Source of the DNA: Paractinoplanes ferrugineus
GTDB taxonomy: Bacteria > Actinomycetota > Actinomycetes > Mycobacteriales > Micromonosporaceae
Assembly (NCBI RefSeq): GCF_016862195.1
Contig: NZ_BOMM01000005.1
Coordinates: 1-53,788 of the forward strand
DNA: 53,788 nt
Reading direction: 5' to 3'
Position numbers and translations under genes: made by a program. The notes beneath the pieces are model-generated. The model did no database searches. It had not been told where the DNA came from and saw only the letters and a list, made by a program, of their open reading frames with translations. Positions 17,957-26,360 of the stretch are shown here, piece after piece (position 1 is the stretch's first letter; each line of letters starts with the position of its first letter).

Positions 17957-20281
17957 TTACCCGCGCGTCAGTTGCCCTTGGGTTGCCAACAGGGCCGCCC
18001 GCTCCGCGTACAGCTCGTGGCCGTGGTTCCGGCGCACATATTCCGGCCCGCGGGCGGCCTGGGCCCGCAACGCCGTCCCGTTCTCGTGCAGGGCGCGCAC
18101 CGTCTCGGGCACCTCCTCCGGCTCGCAGTAGACCGCCGCGTCGCCGAACGTGGCCGCGTAGCGATAGGGCAGCAGCACCACGCAACCGGCCGCCAGCGCG
18201 GCCAGCACGTCCGGGTCGGGGTCGGCGGGCGAGTCGGGCCGGGGCAGGGGCAGGTAGAAGTCGACCTGGTAGAGGAAGTTGCGCAGGCTCACCTCGTCCC
18301 GGCGGTAGACCAGCCAGGCGCGCGGCAGCCCGAACCGGCCGAACGCCCGCCCGGCCGAGCCGTCGTCGTCGAGGAGCCGCACGTCCACCCGGCTCGAATC
18401 GGGCAGCTCCTTGCGCAGCCGCTGCCATTCGGCCCGGCCGCCGTAGCAGCGACGGCCCACCACCGGCCGGTCGGCTCGGGGGCCACGCCGGTCCAGCCGC
18501 CATTGGGTGGGGTCCACCGTTCCGGGCAGGTCCACGGCGGTGAGCAGGTCGCCGGGGGAGCCGGTGGCGAGCGGGTCCTCGGCCAGGGCGGCGCTGAGCA
18601 GTCGGCGGCCGTCGGGGCCGGCCGGCGCCCAGAGCGGACGGCGGCCGAACAACCGGCGGGCGCCGGCCGCGGCCGAGCGCGAGATCGCCGACGACTCGAT
18701 CACCACGCGCTGCGCCCGGATGCCGCTGGCCAGGTCGGGGGCGTGCGACAGCACCCGGGCCGAGCGGGCCACCACCAGCCGGGTCCGCACGTCGTCGGTC
18801 AGCTCGACCTGGGTGATCTCCCCAGAGTTGATCAACTCCTGGACCGCCGGGTCGAAGTTGCGCGGCCCCTGCCGCAGGTTGGCCAGCTCGTCGAGGTGCA
18901 CCAGGGCGGCCCGCAGGCCGCGCTTGTCCAACGCCCGGAGCTGTCCGATCCCGGCCGCGCCGGCCCGCCCGTCGGTGGTCCAGTCGCCGGCCAGCAGCAC
19001 GTCGTAGGCGCGGGCGCCGGTCTCGCCGCGGATCCGCCGGGGGGCGACGAAGGCCCGGGGCTCGCGGGGCGTGGCCGTACCGGCCTTGATCCGGTCGTGC
19101 CAGGCCTGGAAGGCCGACAGGTAGGAGCGGCGGGCCGGGTGCATCCAGCCGACCTTGTAGTCGGCGCTCGACAGCGAATCACGGCTGAGCCGGATCAGGG
19201 CCAGGGCCGAGTCGGCCAGGTGGACGGTGGCCGGGCGACCGAGGACGGCGCGGGCCCGTTCGACGTACTCGGCGTCGGCGCCCTTGCGGACCGGGTCGAG
19301 GTAGCCCACGTCGCGCAGGGCCTTCTCGCGCCGGAACATCAGCGAGGACAGGTTGTAGGAGCGGATCTGCGGCACGCCCGGCCGGGTCAGGACGAGGTCG
19401 GGGGTGACTCGGATGCCGGCCGAGGTGGTGGAGAAGACGGCCTCGTCGGCGAGCAGCGGGGCGACCTGTTTCTCCAGCCGGAGCGGGTGGGACCAGTCGT
19501 CCGAGTCCTGGAACGTCACGAAGTCGCCGGTGGCGGCGTCCAGGCCGGCGTTGCGGGCCACATAGGTGCCGCCGTTGGTGACCATCCGGATGATCCGGAC
19601 CCGCGCGTCGAGCGCGGCGGCCGCCCGCAGCACCGGGTCGAACTGCGGCGGCGAACCGTCGTCGATCACCAGGATCTCGTGGTTCGTCCAGGTCTGCGCG
19701 ACCAGCGAGCGGACCGCCGTCAGCAGCGAGCGGTCGGGACGCCAGGTGGTGACGATGGTGGTGATGCGGGCGGGGTGGCCGGTGCGCTGGGCGGCGCCGG
19801 TGGTCAGGCGGTCGAGGACCTCCCCGGGTCCGGCCTCGACGCGGACCGCCGGGTGCGGCAGGAGCGTGGCGAAGTCCCAGCCCGCGCCGGTGCCGCCGGC
19901 GTGCGGGTTGGCCAGGTCGAGGCGGACGGCGGTGCGGATCGACTCGGCCACGTCCGGGTATTCGTCGAGCAGCGCGGCGGCCAGGACGCGATCTCCCACC
20001 GCGTACGCGATCTGGACGTGCAGCCCTTGGTGTTCCGGCGCGATGGTGGCGGCCCGGCGCAACCGGTCCAGGATCGCCAGCGCCCCGTCCTGGTCGTCGG
20101 GCCGCAGGTCCTGCAGTGCCAGGACCCGGGCCAGTTCGCCGGCCGGCCAGGGCTCGACTGCCGCGCCCGCGATCACCGCCTCGGCCGACGAGGCCCCCGC
20201 CGCGCGAGCGAGGGGCCCGCGTGCGGCTACCGAGCGGGCCTGTAGGGCCGCCACGGCCAGCGGGTCCGGTCCGGGTGTCAT
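17957..20281 (-). CDS. Glycosyltransferase fusion, type A2
   Basis: 774-residue paralogue of the type A1 protein, on the opposite strand. N-terminal helical region about 1-165, then a GT2 (GT-A) domain with ITTIVTTWRPDRSLLTAV, ILVIDDGSPPQ, NGGTYVARNAGLD and DSDDWSH (D259, D261, D262). The C-terminal GT-B-like module runs from Y426 (YDVLLAGDW) to VLAALAAGCVVLLPYRY and FGDAAVYC. The ATG at 20281 is preceded by AAGGAGA (complement of 20289-20295) at a suitable distance, so the 41 codons upstream are not used. It is divergent from type C1 across 97 bp and convergent with type B1 over the hairpin cluster. Probably builds the surface glycan. Confidence 0.88.
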   Translation of the reverse strand: MTPGPDPLAVAALQARSVAARGPLARAAGASSAEAVIAGAAVEPWPAGELARVLALQDLRPDDQDGALAILDRLRRAATIAPEHQGLHVQIAYAVGDRVLAAALLDEYPDVAESIRTAVRLDLANPHAGGTGAGWDFATLLPHPAVRVEAGPGEVLDRLTTGAAQRTGHPARITTIVTTWRPDRSLLTAVRSLVAQTWTNHEILVIDDGSPPQFDPVLRAAAALDARVRIIRMVTNGGTYVARNAGLDAATGDFVTFQDSDDWSHPLRLEKQVAPLLADEAVFSTTSAGIRVTPDLVLTRPGVPQIRSYNLSSLMFRREKALRDVGYLDPVRKGADAEYVERARAVLGRPATVHLADSALALIRLSRDSLSSADYKVGWMHPARRSYLSAFQAWHDRIKAGTATPREPRAFVAPRRIRGETGARAYDVLLAGDWTTDGRAGAAGIGQLRALDKRGLRAALVHLDELANLRQGPRNFDPAVQELINSGEITQVELTDDVRTRLVVARSARVLSHAPDLASGIRAQRVVIESSAISRSAAAGARRLFGRRPLWAPAGPDGRRLLSAALAEDPLATGSPGDLLTAVDLPGTVDPTQWRLDRRGPRADRPVVGRRCYGGRAEWQRLRKELPDSSRVDVRLLDDDGSAGRAFGRFGLPRAWLVYRRDEVSLRNFLYQVDFYLPLPRPDSPADPDPDVLAALAAGCVVLLPYRYAATFGDAAVYCEPEEVPETVRALHENGTALRAQAARGPEYVRRNHGHELYAERAALLATQGQLTRG

Positions 20282-20378
20282 CGGCTTGTCTCCTTCTGCG
20301 TGACTCCTAGTCTTAACGAGCCAGTGCCCTGGGTGAATTGTCCGTATCGCCCGTTTAGTCCCTATCGTTCTACCCACC

Positions 20379-22391
20379 GTGACCTTGTACGACGTCGCCA
20401 TCATGTCCGACCTGCGCTATCCGGGCGGCAACTCGGCGAGCATCGTCGCCGAGGTGCGCGCCCAGGCCGGCGCCGGACTGTCCACCGTGCTCATCCACGT
20501 GCCGTCGCCGCACCTGCGGCACGCCCGGCCGTTCCAGTCCCGGATCGTCGAATGCCTGCGGGACGGCCTCGCCGACCTCGCCCACGACGACGGCACCGAA
20601 GTGACCGCCCGGGTGCTGCTCATCCGCCAGCCTCGCATCTTCACCTCGGAACCGGCCGGGGTGCCGCGGGTGAAAGCCGGACACACCATCGTGGTGCTCA
20701 ACCAGCCGCCCGGCGACGAGCGCCACGAACAGCGCTACTACGTCTTCGACGAGGTACGCGAACGGATCTCGCGCCTGTTCGGCGGCGACATCGTGTGGGC
20801 GCCGATCAGCTCCCAGGTGCGCGACAACGTGCAGCAGGTGGCGCCCCGGACCACGCTGCCGGACACCGACTGGCACGAGATCATCGACATCGACGACTGG
20901 GTGGCGCCGCCCCGGGTGCCCGGTCCGGTGCCGGTGATCGGCCGGCACGGGCGGCCGGACGAGGTGAAATGGCCGCGCGATCCGGCCGAGCTGCTGCGGG
21001 CCTACCCGGACACCGGCGAGGTCAAGGTCCGGATTCTCGGTGGCGGGGAGATCGGCGTACGCCGCCTCGGCCGCACCCCGCGGAACTGGGACGTCGTCGA
21101 GTTCGGCGCGGAGTCGCCACAGGACTTCCTGGCCAGTCTCGACTTCTTCGTCTACTTCCACGACAAGGACTGGAAGGAGGCGTTCGGGCGCACGATTCTG
21201 GAGGCCATGGCCAGCGGAGTGCCGGTCGTCGTCGGCCCGCATTTCCGGTCGATCTTCGGCAACGCCGCCCTCTACACCGACCCCGCCGGCGTACGCGACC
21301 TGGTGCGCCGGCTGCACGCCGACCGGCCCGCGTACGAGAAGCAGGTCGAACGGGCCCGCCGCTATGTCACCGACCAGTTCGGCAGCGCCTCGCACATCGC
21401 CCGCCTCGCCTCGCTCGGCGTGATGCAACGCGCGGCCCGCCGCCCGCCCCGCCCGCCGATGCGCGCCGCCCGGACGAACCGGCGGGTGCTGATGGTCGGC
21501 GACGACGTGGCCCGCTTCCGCGCCATCGCCCGGCGGCTGCCGCCCGGCATGGAAGCGGTCGTGGTGGCCGGTTCGGCGAGTCTGGCCGAGGCGCACGCGG
21601 CCGGCCTGCTCACCGAATACCTGCCCGGCGCGGCCGAACTCGGTGTCCCCGAGGCCCGCTGGAACAACTTCGCCCGGGACCGGCTGGGCCACCTGACCGA
21701 GCTCTACAAGCCGCGCGCCGTGCTGGTCGGCGGTCTGCCGCACGACGGGATCGTCGCGGCCATCCCGGAGAACCCGCTGCCGCGCTGGCTGTGGCTGCGC
21801 CCGGCGATGTGGCGGCGGGGCACCGGCGGCGAATGGGCCGGCAAGGGTGCCGCCTTCGCCGGCATCCTCGAACCCGGTGAGTTCGCCGCGGCCGGCGACG
21901 AGGGCTGGACCACCACCGCCCGCGCCGGGGTCACCACCGTCGACCCGATCACCGACCTGCCCGACCGCCTGGCCGGCGACGAGGGCGACGACACCCTGCT
22001 CTGCCGCGGCGTGCCGGCGACACTGCCCGGGTTCCGGACGGTCACCGGGCTGCCCGCCGACCAGCTCGGCGAGGTCACGATCGCGGTGTCCCGGGCCGAC
22101 TACACCAACTTCCACGAACTGCTCGGCGCCGGCGTCCCCACGGTCTTCGTGCCCGACCCCGACGCGCCCGACGACGAACTCGCCCGCGCCCGGTTCGCGG
22201 CCGCCGCCGGGGTGGCCCGCTACGCCGTCGACGACCAGAGCACCCGCGCCGAACTGGCGAAGCTCGCCGACCCGGCGGTGCGGCAGGCGATCCGTCGGCG
22301 CTGCGCCGAACTCTCCTTCGCCAACGGCGCCACCGAAGCCGCGGCCTGGCTGGCCGCCCGATGCCGGGAGGCGAACCGTGTCCGACCCTGA
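20379..22391 (+). CDS. Two-domain glycosyltransferase, type C1 (second domain degenerate)
   Basis: 670-residue paralogue of the 724-residue protein at 26361. Residues 1-350 are the GT-B-like module shared with type A: DVAIMSDLRYPGGNSAS, RVLLIRQPRIF, WAPISSQVRD, IGRHGRPDEVKWP, DFFVYFHDKDWKEAFGRTIL, EAMASGVPVVVG and FGNAALY. The GT28/MurG-like second half (about 365-660) is shortened: the GAGMGHLSR loop of the paralogue is reduced to GDDVARFR, the LLQLGAGN donor-binding segment is missing, and AAGYNSFHE has become ADYTNFHE. The N-terminal transferase looks intact and the second does not. Start is GTG 20379; a TATCGT hexamer at 20363 may be its -10. It overlaps the type D1 start by 14 nt. Confidence 0.85.
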   Translation: MTLYDVAIMSDLRYPGGNSASIVAEVRAQAGAGLSTVLIHVPSPHLRHARPFQSRIVECLRDGLADLAHDDGTEVTARVLLIRQPRIFTSEPAGVPRVKAGHTIVVLNQPPGDERHEQRYYVFDEVRERISRLFGGDIVWAPISSQVRDNVQQVAPRTTLPDTDWHEIIDIDDWVAPPRVPGPVPVIGRHGRPDEVKWPRDPAELLRAYPDTGEVKVRILGGGEIGVRRLGRTPRNWDVVEFGAESPQDFLASLDFFVYFHDKDWKEAFGRTILEAMASGVPVVVGPHFRSIFGNAALYTDPAGVRDLVRRLHADRPAYEKQVERARRYVTDQFGSASHIARLASLGVMQRAARRPPRPPMRAARTNRRVLMVGDDVARFRAIARRLPPGMEAVVVAGSASLAEAHAAGLLTEYLPGAAELGVPEARWNNFARDRLGHLTELYKPRAVLVGGLPHDGIVAAIPENPLPRWLWLRPAMWRRGTGGEWAGKGAAFAGILEPGEFAAAGDEGWTTTARAGVTTVDPITDLPDRLAGDEGDDTLLCRGVPATLPGFRTVTGLPADQLGEVTIAVSRADYTNFHELLGAGVPTVFVPDPDAPDDELARARFAAAAGVARYAVDDQSTRAELAKLADPAVRQAIRRRCAELSFANGATEAAAWLAARCREANRVRP

Positions 22392-22986
22392 CGAACTGGC
22401 GCTGGCCCGCTGGGAGGTGGCCACTCTGACCGGCCGCCTGCGCTGCGTCGAGGCGGAACGCGACGCCGCGCTCGCCGACCGGGACCGCCACCAGGAGTTG
22501 GTGGCGACCCTGCGGGGCAGTCGCTCGTACCGGCTCGGCCGGGCCCTGGTCGAGCTGACTCGCGACCCGGTCCGTACCGGCCCGACCCTGGCCCGCCGCC
22601 TGCTGCGGCGTGGCCCGACCGAGAAGAAACGCCGCCCGACGCCGGGCCCGGTGCCGGCCCGTGTCTATGTGGCGGTCGGCCTGGACCGCGACGCCTCCCA
22701 CGCCCTGACCCGGGCCCTGCGCCAGCGCATCCTGGTCGACGGCGACCACCTGCCGGTGGTGGTGACCGACCAGCCCGCCCTGCGCGGCCTGCAGGTGCCG
22801 GGCGTGATCCTGGAATATCTGCCCGACCCGGCGACCTGGTCGCGCCACGAGGCCGGCGACTGGGAGACCCTGCTCGCCGGCCGGGTGGCCCAGCTGTGCC
22901 AGGACCACAAGGCCGCGCGCGCCGTGGTGGTCGACCCCCGAAACCCCCCGACCCTCGCCAACTTGCTGGAGCCCGCGCGCTACTGA
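22378..22986 (+). CDS. Small partner protein of type C1 (type D1)
   Basis: 202-residue protein of no family I recognise. A charged coiled coil (about 5-45, RWEVATLTGRLRCVEAERD) is followed by a basic segment with SYRLGRALVELTRDPVRT, a motif often seen at the C-terminus of surface-glycan glycosyltransferases, and then an alpha/beta domain with VYVAVGLDRD, PVVVTD and VILEYLPD. Its paralogue at 28532 has the same layout, and each gene overlaps the end of a type C gene (14 nt here), implying paired expression and perhaps a complex. GTG 22378 is chosen for the coupling and homology; the longer frame upstream is antisense-like shadow of type C1. Confidence 0.75.
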   Translation: MSDPDELALARWEVATLTGRLRCVEAERDAALADRDRHQELVATLRGSRSYRLGRALVELTRDPVRTGPTLARRLLRRGPTEKKRRPTPGPVPARVYVAVGLDRDASHALTRALRQRILVDGDHLPVVVTDQPALRGLQVPGVILEYLPDPATWSRHEAGDWETLLAGRVAQLCQDHKAARAVVVDPRNPPTLANLLEPARY

Positions 22987-23052
22987 CGTGATCTGCGGCT
23001 TTCTGGTCGCCCACCGGCGTTACTGGGCTGATCGTGGCGTCGTTGGCCAGTT

Positions 23053-24648
23053 GTGACCGCGTCCGTGCTTGAAGCCGAGGCCCCCAAGGTCGCGATGCGA
23101 TTTGTCGTGGAGGGACCGCCTGTCGGTGCGCTCTGGCGACGGGCGTTCGCGCGGGCCGCCCTCGCGCCACTGGTGGTGCTGGGGCCGCTGGTGGCGCTGG
23201 CGCCCACCGCCGACCACCGGTTCAACATCTACTGGCACGGGGGGCTCTTCCGGGACGATCCGCTGCGGATCGTGCCGCACACCCTCGACTCGCTGCCCAG
23301 CTATCTGCGGATGGGCAACTTCCGGCCGCTGGGGCGGATGCTGGAGAAACTGCTCGACCTGATCGCGTACGTCCTGGGCGACGTGTTCGGGATCCCCGCC
23401 AACATCGCGTTCCGGCTGGTGTCGTTCGTCGCCGCGGCACTGCTCGCAGTGGTGGCCATGCTGCTCGCCGAGAGTGTCGTCGCGCGCGGCCGGATGTTTC
23501 GGCGGCCGCCGTCGACGCTGGCCGCGGTGGTGCCGTTCGCGGTGGCGGGCGGGCTGGTCGCGGCCGGGCGGGCCAGTCCGGTGGTCCTGTTCGCCGGGCT
23601 CTATCTGAGCTCGGCCGCGCTGGTGCTGGCGGTGCCGCTGCTGTTGTGCCGGATCCACCCGCAGCGCCCGGTACGGCTGTGGTGGATCGGGCCGGTGGTC
23701 GTCGCGGGGGCCGCGCTGGCCTCGTTCAACGAGGTCGCCTACCTGGCGTTGCCGCTGGCGACGGTGGCCGTCGCGGCCCGGGGGCGGTGGGTGCTGGCGC
23801 TGACCGGGCGCAAGTTCTGGCTGGCCGCGCCGATGCGCGTACTCGGCCTGCTGTGGCTTGGTTTTCTGCCGGTCTTCGGGGCCGTTCGGGTGGTGATCAA
23901 CCAGTACTGCGCGGTCCGCGCCTGCTACAGCGGTTCCGATGTGTCGGCCGGGCCGGCGGTCTTCGCCGCCCTGCCGAGTCGGGCGCTGGGCTGGCTCCCG
24001 CCGCTGATGTGGGGCGAGGCGGCCGGCGGCGGCCGGACGTCGGGTTTCGTGTTCGTCCTTGCCACCGTGGCACTGCTCGTGCTGGCCGTCCTTGCGATCC
24101 GGGACCTCGGCCGGATGTCCATCGTGGACCGTCCGGCCGCGCTCGTGCTGGTGCTCGTCGCGGCGACCGCGGTGCTGCTGGCCGCCACGATGGGCGCGCT
24201 CAACGGGGAGATCCAGCGGCTGGCCGCGCACGGCGCCTGGGGGATGGGCTGGCGTGACTCGGCTGTCACCATGCCGGCCGGTGCGATTCTGCTGGTCGCG
24301 CTCGGCCACGCGGTCCGGCCCGGCCGGCGGGCGCTGATCGCCGCGCTGGTGTTGCTTTTCACGGCCGTCGGCACGGTCTCGGCCACCGCGAACAAGCGGT
24401 TCCGGGACGACGTGATGGCCACCCCGGCGGCCCGGCTCGACGACCGGCTCGCCCAGGCGATCGCCGAGTTCGAGCCGACCGCCGCGGGGCAGATCCGGCG
24501 GTGCGCACTGCGCGGCGAGTTCTTCACCCTGTTCGCCGACGCACCGTTTTCGCAGTACCGGTTCGACCAGTCGTTCGACCAGGCGGCCGAGCAGAAGGCC
24601 GGCGTGCCGTTCTGTCCGCACGCTCCGACCGCCCGCGAGGGGAAATGA
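23053..24648 (+). CDS. Multi-pass membrane protein, GT-C-like, type E1
   Basis: 531-residue membrane protein with roughly ten to twelve hydrophobic helices. After the first helix (about 33-52) comes TADHRFN with Asp54, then GNFRPLGR at 88-95; an acidic residue in the first outer loop and a following R-P-L motif are what GT-C polyprenyl-phosphate-sugar transferases show. Two cysteines lie in the loop around YCAVRACYSGSD, and the C-terminal part has RRCALRGEFFT and PFCPH, so a disulfide-containing outer domain is likely. Paralogue: 31310. A GT-C role is inferred, not established. GTG start; the stop overlaps the type B2 start by 4 nt. Confidence 0.8.
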   Translation: MTASVLEAEAPKVAMRFVVEGPPVGALWRRAFARAALAPLVVLGPLVALAPTADHRFNIYWHGGLFRDDPLRIVPHTLDSLPSYLRMGNFRPLGRMLEKLLDLIAYVLGDVFGIPANIAFRLVSFVAAALLAVVAMLLAESVVARGRMFRRPPSTLAAVVPFAVAGGLVAAGRASPVVLFAGLYLSSAALVLAVPLLLCRIHPQRPVRLWWIGPVVVAGAALASFNEVAYLALPLATVAVAARGRWVLALTGRKFWLAAPMRVLGLLWLGFLPVFGAVRVVINQYCAVRACYSGSDVSAGPAVFAALPSRALGWLPPLMWGEAAGGGRTSGFVFVLATVALLVLAVLAIRDLGRMSIVDRPAALVLVLVAATAVLLAATMGALNGEIQRLAAHGAWGMGWRDSAVTMPAGAILLVALGHAVRPGRRALIAALVLLFTAVGTVSATANKRFRDDVMATPAARLDDRLAQAIAEFEPTAAGQIRRCALRGEFFTLFADAPFSQYRFDQSFDQAAEQKAGVPFCPHAPTAREGK

Positions 24649-25661
24649 TGCAGAGGCTCCGGAATCTCACCCGCCGTCAGTTGCTCCTGCTGGGGGCCGC
24701 CGCGGCGCTCGGCGTGGCGATCGGTGCCAGCGCGCTGGCCGGTTTCGTCGGGGTGGCCCTGGCAGTGGTCGGGGTGACGCTCGCCGGCCTCGCCGCCGGT
24801 CTGCTCCTGGCGCTGCACCGGCTCGCCGTTCTGGGCCGGGAGCAACGCAAGGCCCTGCGCGATCAGCGAGGGGTGCTCGAGCAGACCCAGCGGCGCCTGC
24901 TCGGGGCGGTGGAGCAGATGCTGCTCACCGCCGGCGACCGGCACCGGGACCTGACCGAGCTGCTCGCCACCGGGCAGAAGACGACCGCGCTGGGCACCGA
25001 TCGGCTGCTGCGCGCGCAGACCAACGAGGTGGAGGCCTTGCTCCAGCTGTTCGGGGGCTTCACCCCGGCGGCGCCGATGCCGCCCTCGGGCGGGTTCGCG
25101 CTCAACCCGACGGACCTGCTCGACCTGCTCGACCTCATCCGTACCCGCAGGCCCAAGCTGGTGCTGGAACTGGGCAGTGGCACGTCGTCGGTGTGGATCG
25201 CGTACGCGCTGGAGAAGACGGGCGGCCGGCTCATCTCGCTCGACCACGAACCCGGCTACGCCCGGAAGACCCGGCTCGCGCTGGCCGCACACGGCCTGAC
25301 CGGAGTGGCCGAGGTACGCGACGCCCCGCTGCGCCCGGTCGTCGTGGACGGGCGCACCTTCCCCTGGTACGACGTCGAAGCCGTGGCCGACCTGCGCGAG
25401 GTCGACCTGCTGCTGATCGACGGGCCGCCGGAGAAGACCGGCAAGGACGCGCGCTACCCGGCCATGCGGGTGCTCGAGGACCGGCTGGCCGACTCGGCCA
25501 CCGTGGTGTTCGACGACGCGCACCGGCAGGACGAGGCCGAGGCGCTGCGCAAGTGGGTGGAAACGATCGAGGGCCTCACCAGTGAAGGTGAGGCCCTCGG
25601 ACGGCACGCCGTGTTGTCGTACCGCCGGATCGTCCGGCAGATGGCGCCGACCAATCAGTAA
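24645..25661 (+). CDS. Membrane-anchored SAM methyltransferase-like protein, type B2
   Basis: 338-residue protein: two membrane helices (about 12-58), a coiled coil (about 60-130) and a class I methyltransferase domain. Motif I is LVLELGSGTSSVW (about 165-178), the motif II acid is in LISLDHEPGY, and LLLIDGPPEKTG and VVFDDAHR follow. This is the intact version of the pair with 16826, whose motifs are altered. The domain resembles class I enzymes that methylate sugars at the inner membrane face, but the acceptor is unknown. ATG 24645 forms an ATGA overlap with type E1; ATG 24648 is also possible. A 13-bp stem hairpin lies inside its 3' end (25568-25599) and its stop overlaps that of the CAP gene by 7 nt. 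Confidence 0.85.
   Translation: MMQRLRNLTRRQLLLLGAAAALGVAIGASALAGFVGVALAVVGVTLAGLAAGLLLALHRLAVLGREQRKALRDQRGVLEQTQRRLLGAVEQMLLTAGDRHRDLTELLATGQKTTALGTDRLLRAQTNEVEALLQLFGGFTPAAPMPPSGGFALNPTDLLDLLDLIRTRRPKLVLELGSGTSSVWIAYALEKTGGRLISLDHEPGYARKTRLALAAHGLTGVAEVRDAPLRPVVVDGRTFPWYDVEAVADLREVDLLLIDGPPEKTGKDARYPAMRVLEDRLADSATVVFDDAHRQDEAEALRKWVETIEGLTSEGEALGRHAVLSYRRIVRQMAPTNQ
25568..25599. terminator. Hairpin inside the end of type B2, probably terminating the CAP gene
   Basis: A perfect 13-bp stem CGAGGGCCTCACC (25568-25580) with GGTGAGGCCCTCG (25587-25599) and loop AGTGAA. It lies in type B2 codons, 60 nt before the stop, and 56 nt downstream of the minus-strand CAP gene stop. There is no T-run. 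The position fits a terminator for the CAP transcript embedded in a neighbour's coding sequence. Confidence 0.6.
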
Positions 25662-26140
25662 CCGAAGTCCTGGGTGTAGTACGGGGTGCCGTTGGCGGCG
25701 TAGACCGCGCCGACGCCGACCCGGGTCGACTGGCAGTTGAGGATGTTGGTGCGGTGGCCCGGGCTGTTCATCCAGCCGCTGACGACCTCGGCGGCCGAGC
25801 GGTAGCCGTAGGCGATGTTCTCGGCCGACGGCTTCGAGTAACCAGCGGTCTTGATGCGGTAGTCGAAGGTCGAGCTGCCCCGGCCGGTGTGGCTGAACTT
25901 GCCGGTCGTGGCCATGAAGGCGCTGTGCGCGCGGGCCGCGGTCAGCAGGTGGGCGTCAACCGTGAGCGGCTTGCAGCCGTGCGCCGCGCGCTGCTGGTTG
26001 ATCAGGGTGTTGATGCCGTTCTGCAGGTTGACGACGCTGGTCGGGGCGGCCTGGGCCGGTGCGGCAGCGAGCAGGACCATGCCGAGCAGGGTGGCGGGGA
26101 TCATCGCGATCAGGGCCAGACGCTTGGTGATGGTACGCAT
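25655..26140 (-). CDS. Secreted CAP/SCP-domain protein
   Basis: 161-residue precursor. A signal peptide covers about 1-32: positive n-region MRTITKR, hydrophobic core ALIAMIPATLLGMVLLAAA and a PAQAA cleavage region. The mature part is a CAP domain (cysteine-rich secretory/PR-1/antigen 5 fold): INQQRAAHGCKPL, ARAHSAFMATTGKFSHTG, ENIAYGYRSAAEVVSGWMNS, GHRTNIL and VGVGAVYAANGTPYYTQDFG. The conserved His and Glu residues of the CAP cavity are present. The ATG 26140 start is set by the signal peptide. It interrupts the plus-strand glycan genes and is divergent from type C2 across 220 bp. Bacterial CAP proteins are extracellular; their activity is generally unknown. Confidence 0.93.
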   Translation of the reverse strand: MRTITKRLALIAMIPATLLGMVLLAAAPAQAAPTSVVNLQNGINTLINQQRAAHGCKPLTVDAHLLTAARAHSAFMATTGKFSHTGRGSSTFDYRIKTAGYSKPSAENIAYGYRSAAEVVSGWMNSPGHRTNILNCQSTRVGVGAVYAANGTPYYTQDFGY

Positions 26141-26360
26141 CGTGTCGTAGTGCCTTTCGCCGTGTGGGCCCGCCTTGCTTCCGGCGGGTTCAACGACATA
26201 GTTCGGCGCCGGTTCAGGCCCGATGAAGCCCTGGCGGTTGCCTTGCGGAGGCCCTTGGGTTGCCGTCCGGTTGGTGCCCGGAGAACGGTTGCCGTCACGG
26301 TGCGGGCCGGTTTCTCGTTGGGTTCTCGGGACACTGCGCAGACTTGAGGGAGACCCAGAA
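26141..26360. other. Divergent intergenic region, CAP gene / type C2
   Basis: 220 bp between two divergent starts. It contains a 6-bp hairpin CCCGCC/GGCGGG (26169-26174/26183-26188) within the presumed CAP leader. GGCAACC also occurs three times on the minus strand in a 70-bp stretch (about 26240-26310). I see no riboswitch consensus I can name and no clear -35/-10 pair. Confidence 0.4.

Noticed and set aside
17972..20245. Plus-strand frame of 757 codons opposite type A2
   Set aside because: Antisense shadow rich in Gly/Val/Gln/Arg; type A2 has GT-A and GT-B motifs.
20370..22424. Minus-strand frame opposite type C1
   Set aside because: Antisense shadow; no motif or start signal.
26141..26360. 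c-di-AMP riboswitch upstream of the secreted CAP gene
   Set aside because: These riboswitches often precede wall-hydrolase genes, so I looked, but the conserved core segments and pairing are not evident.
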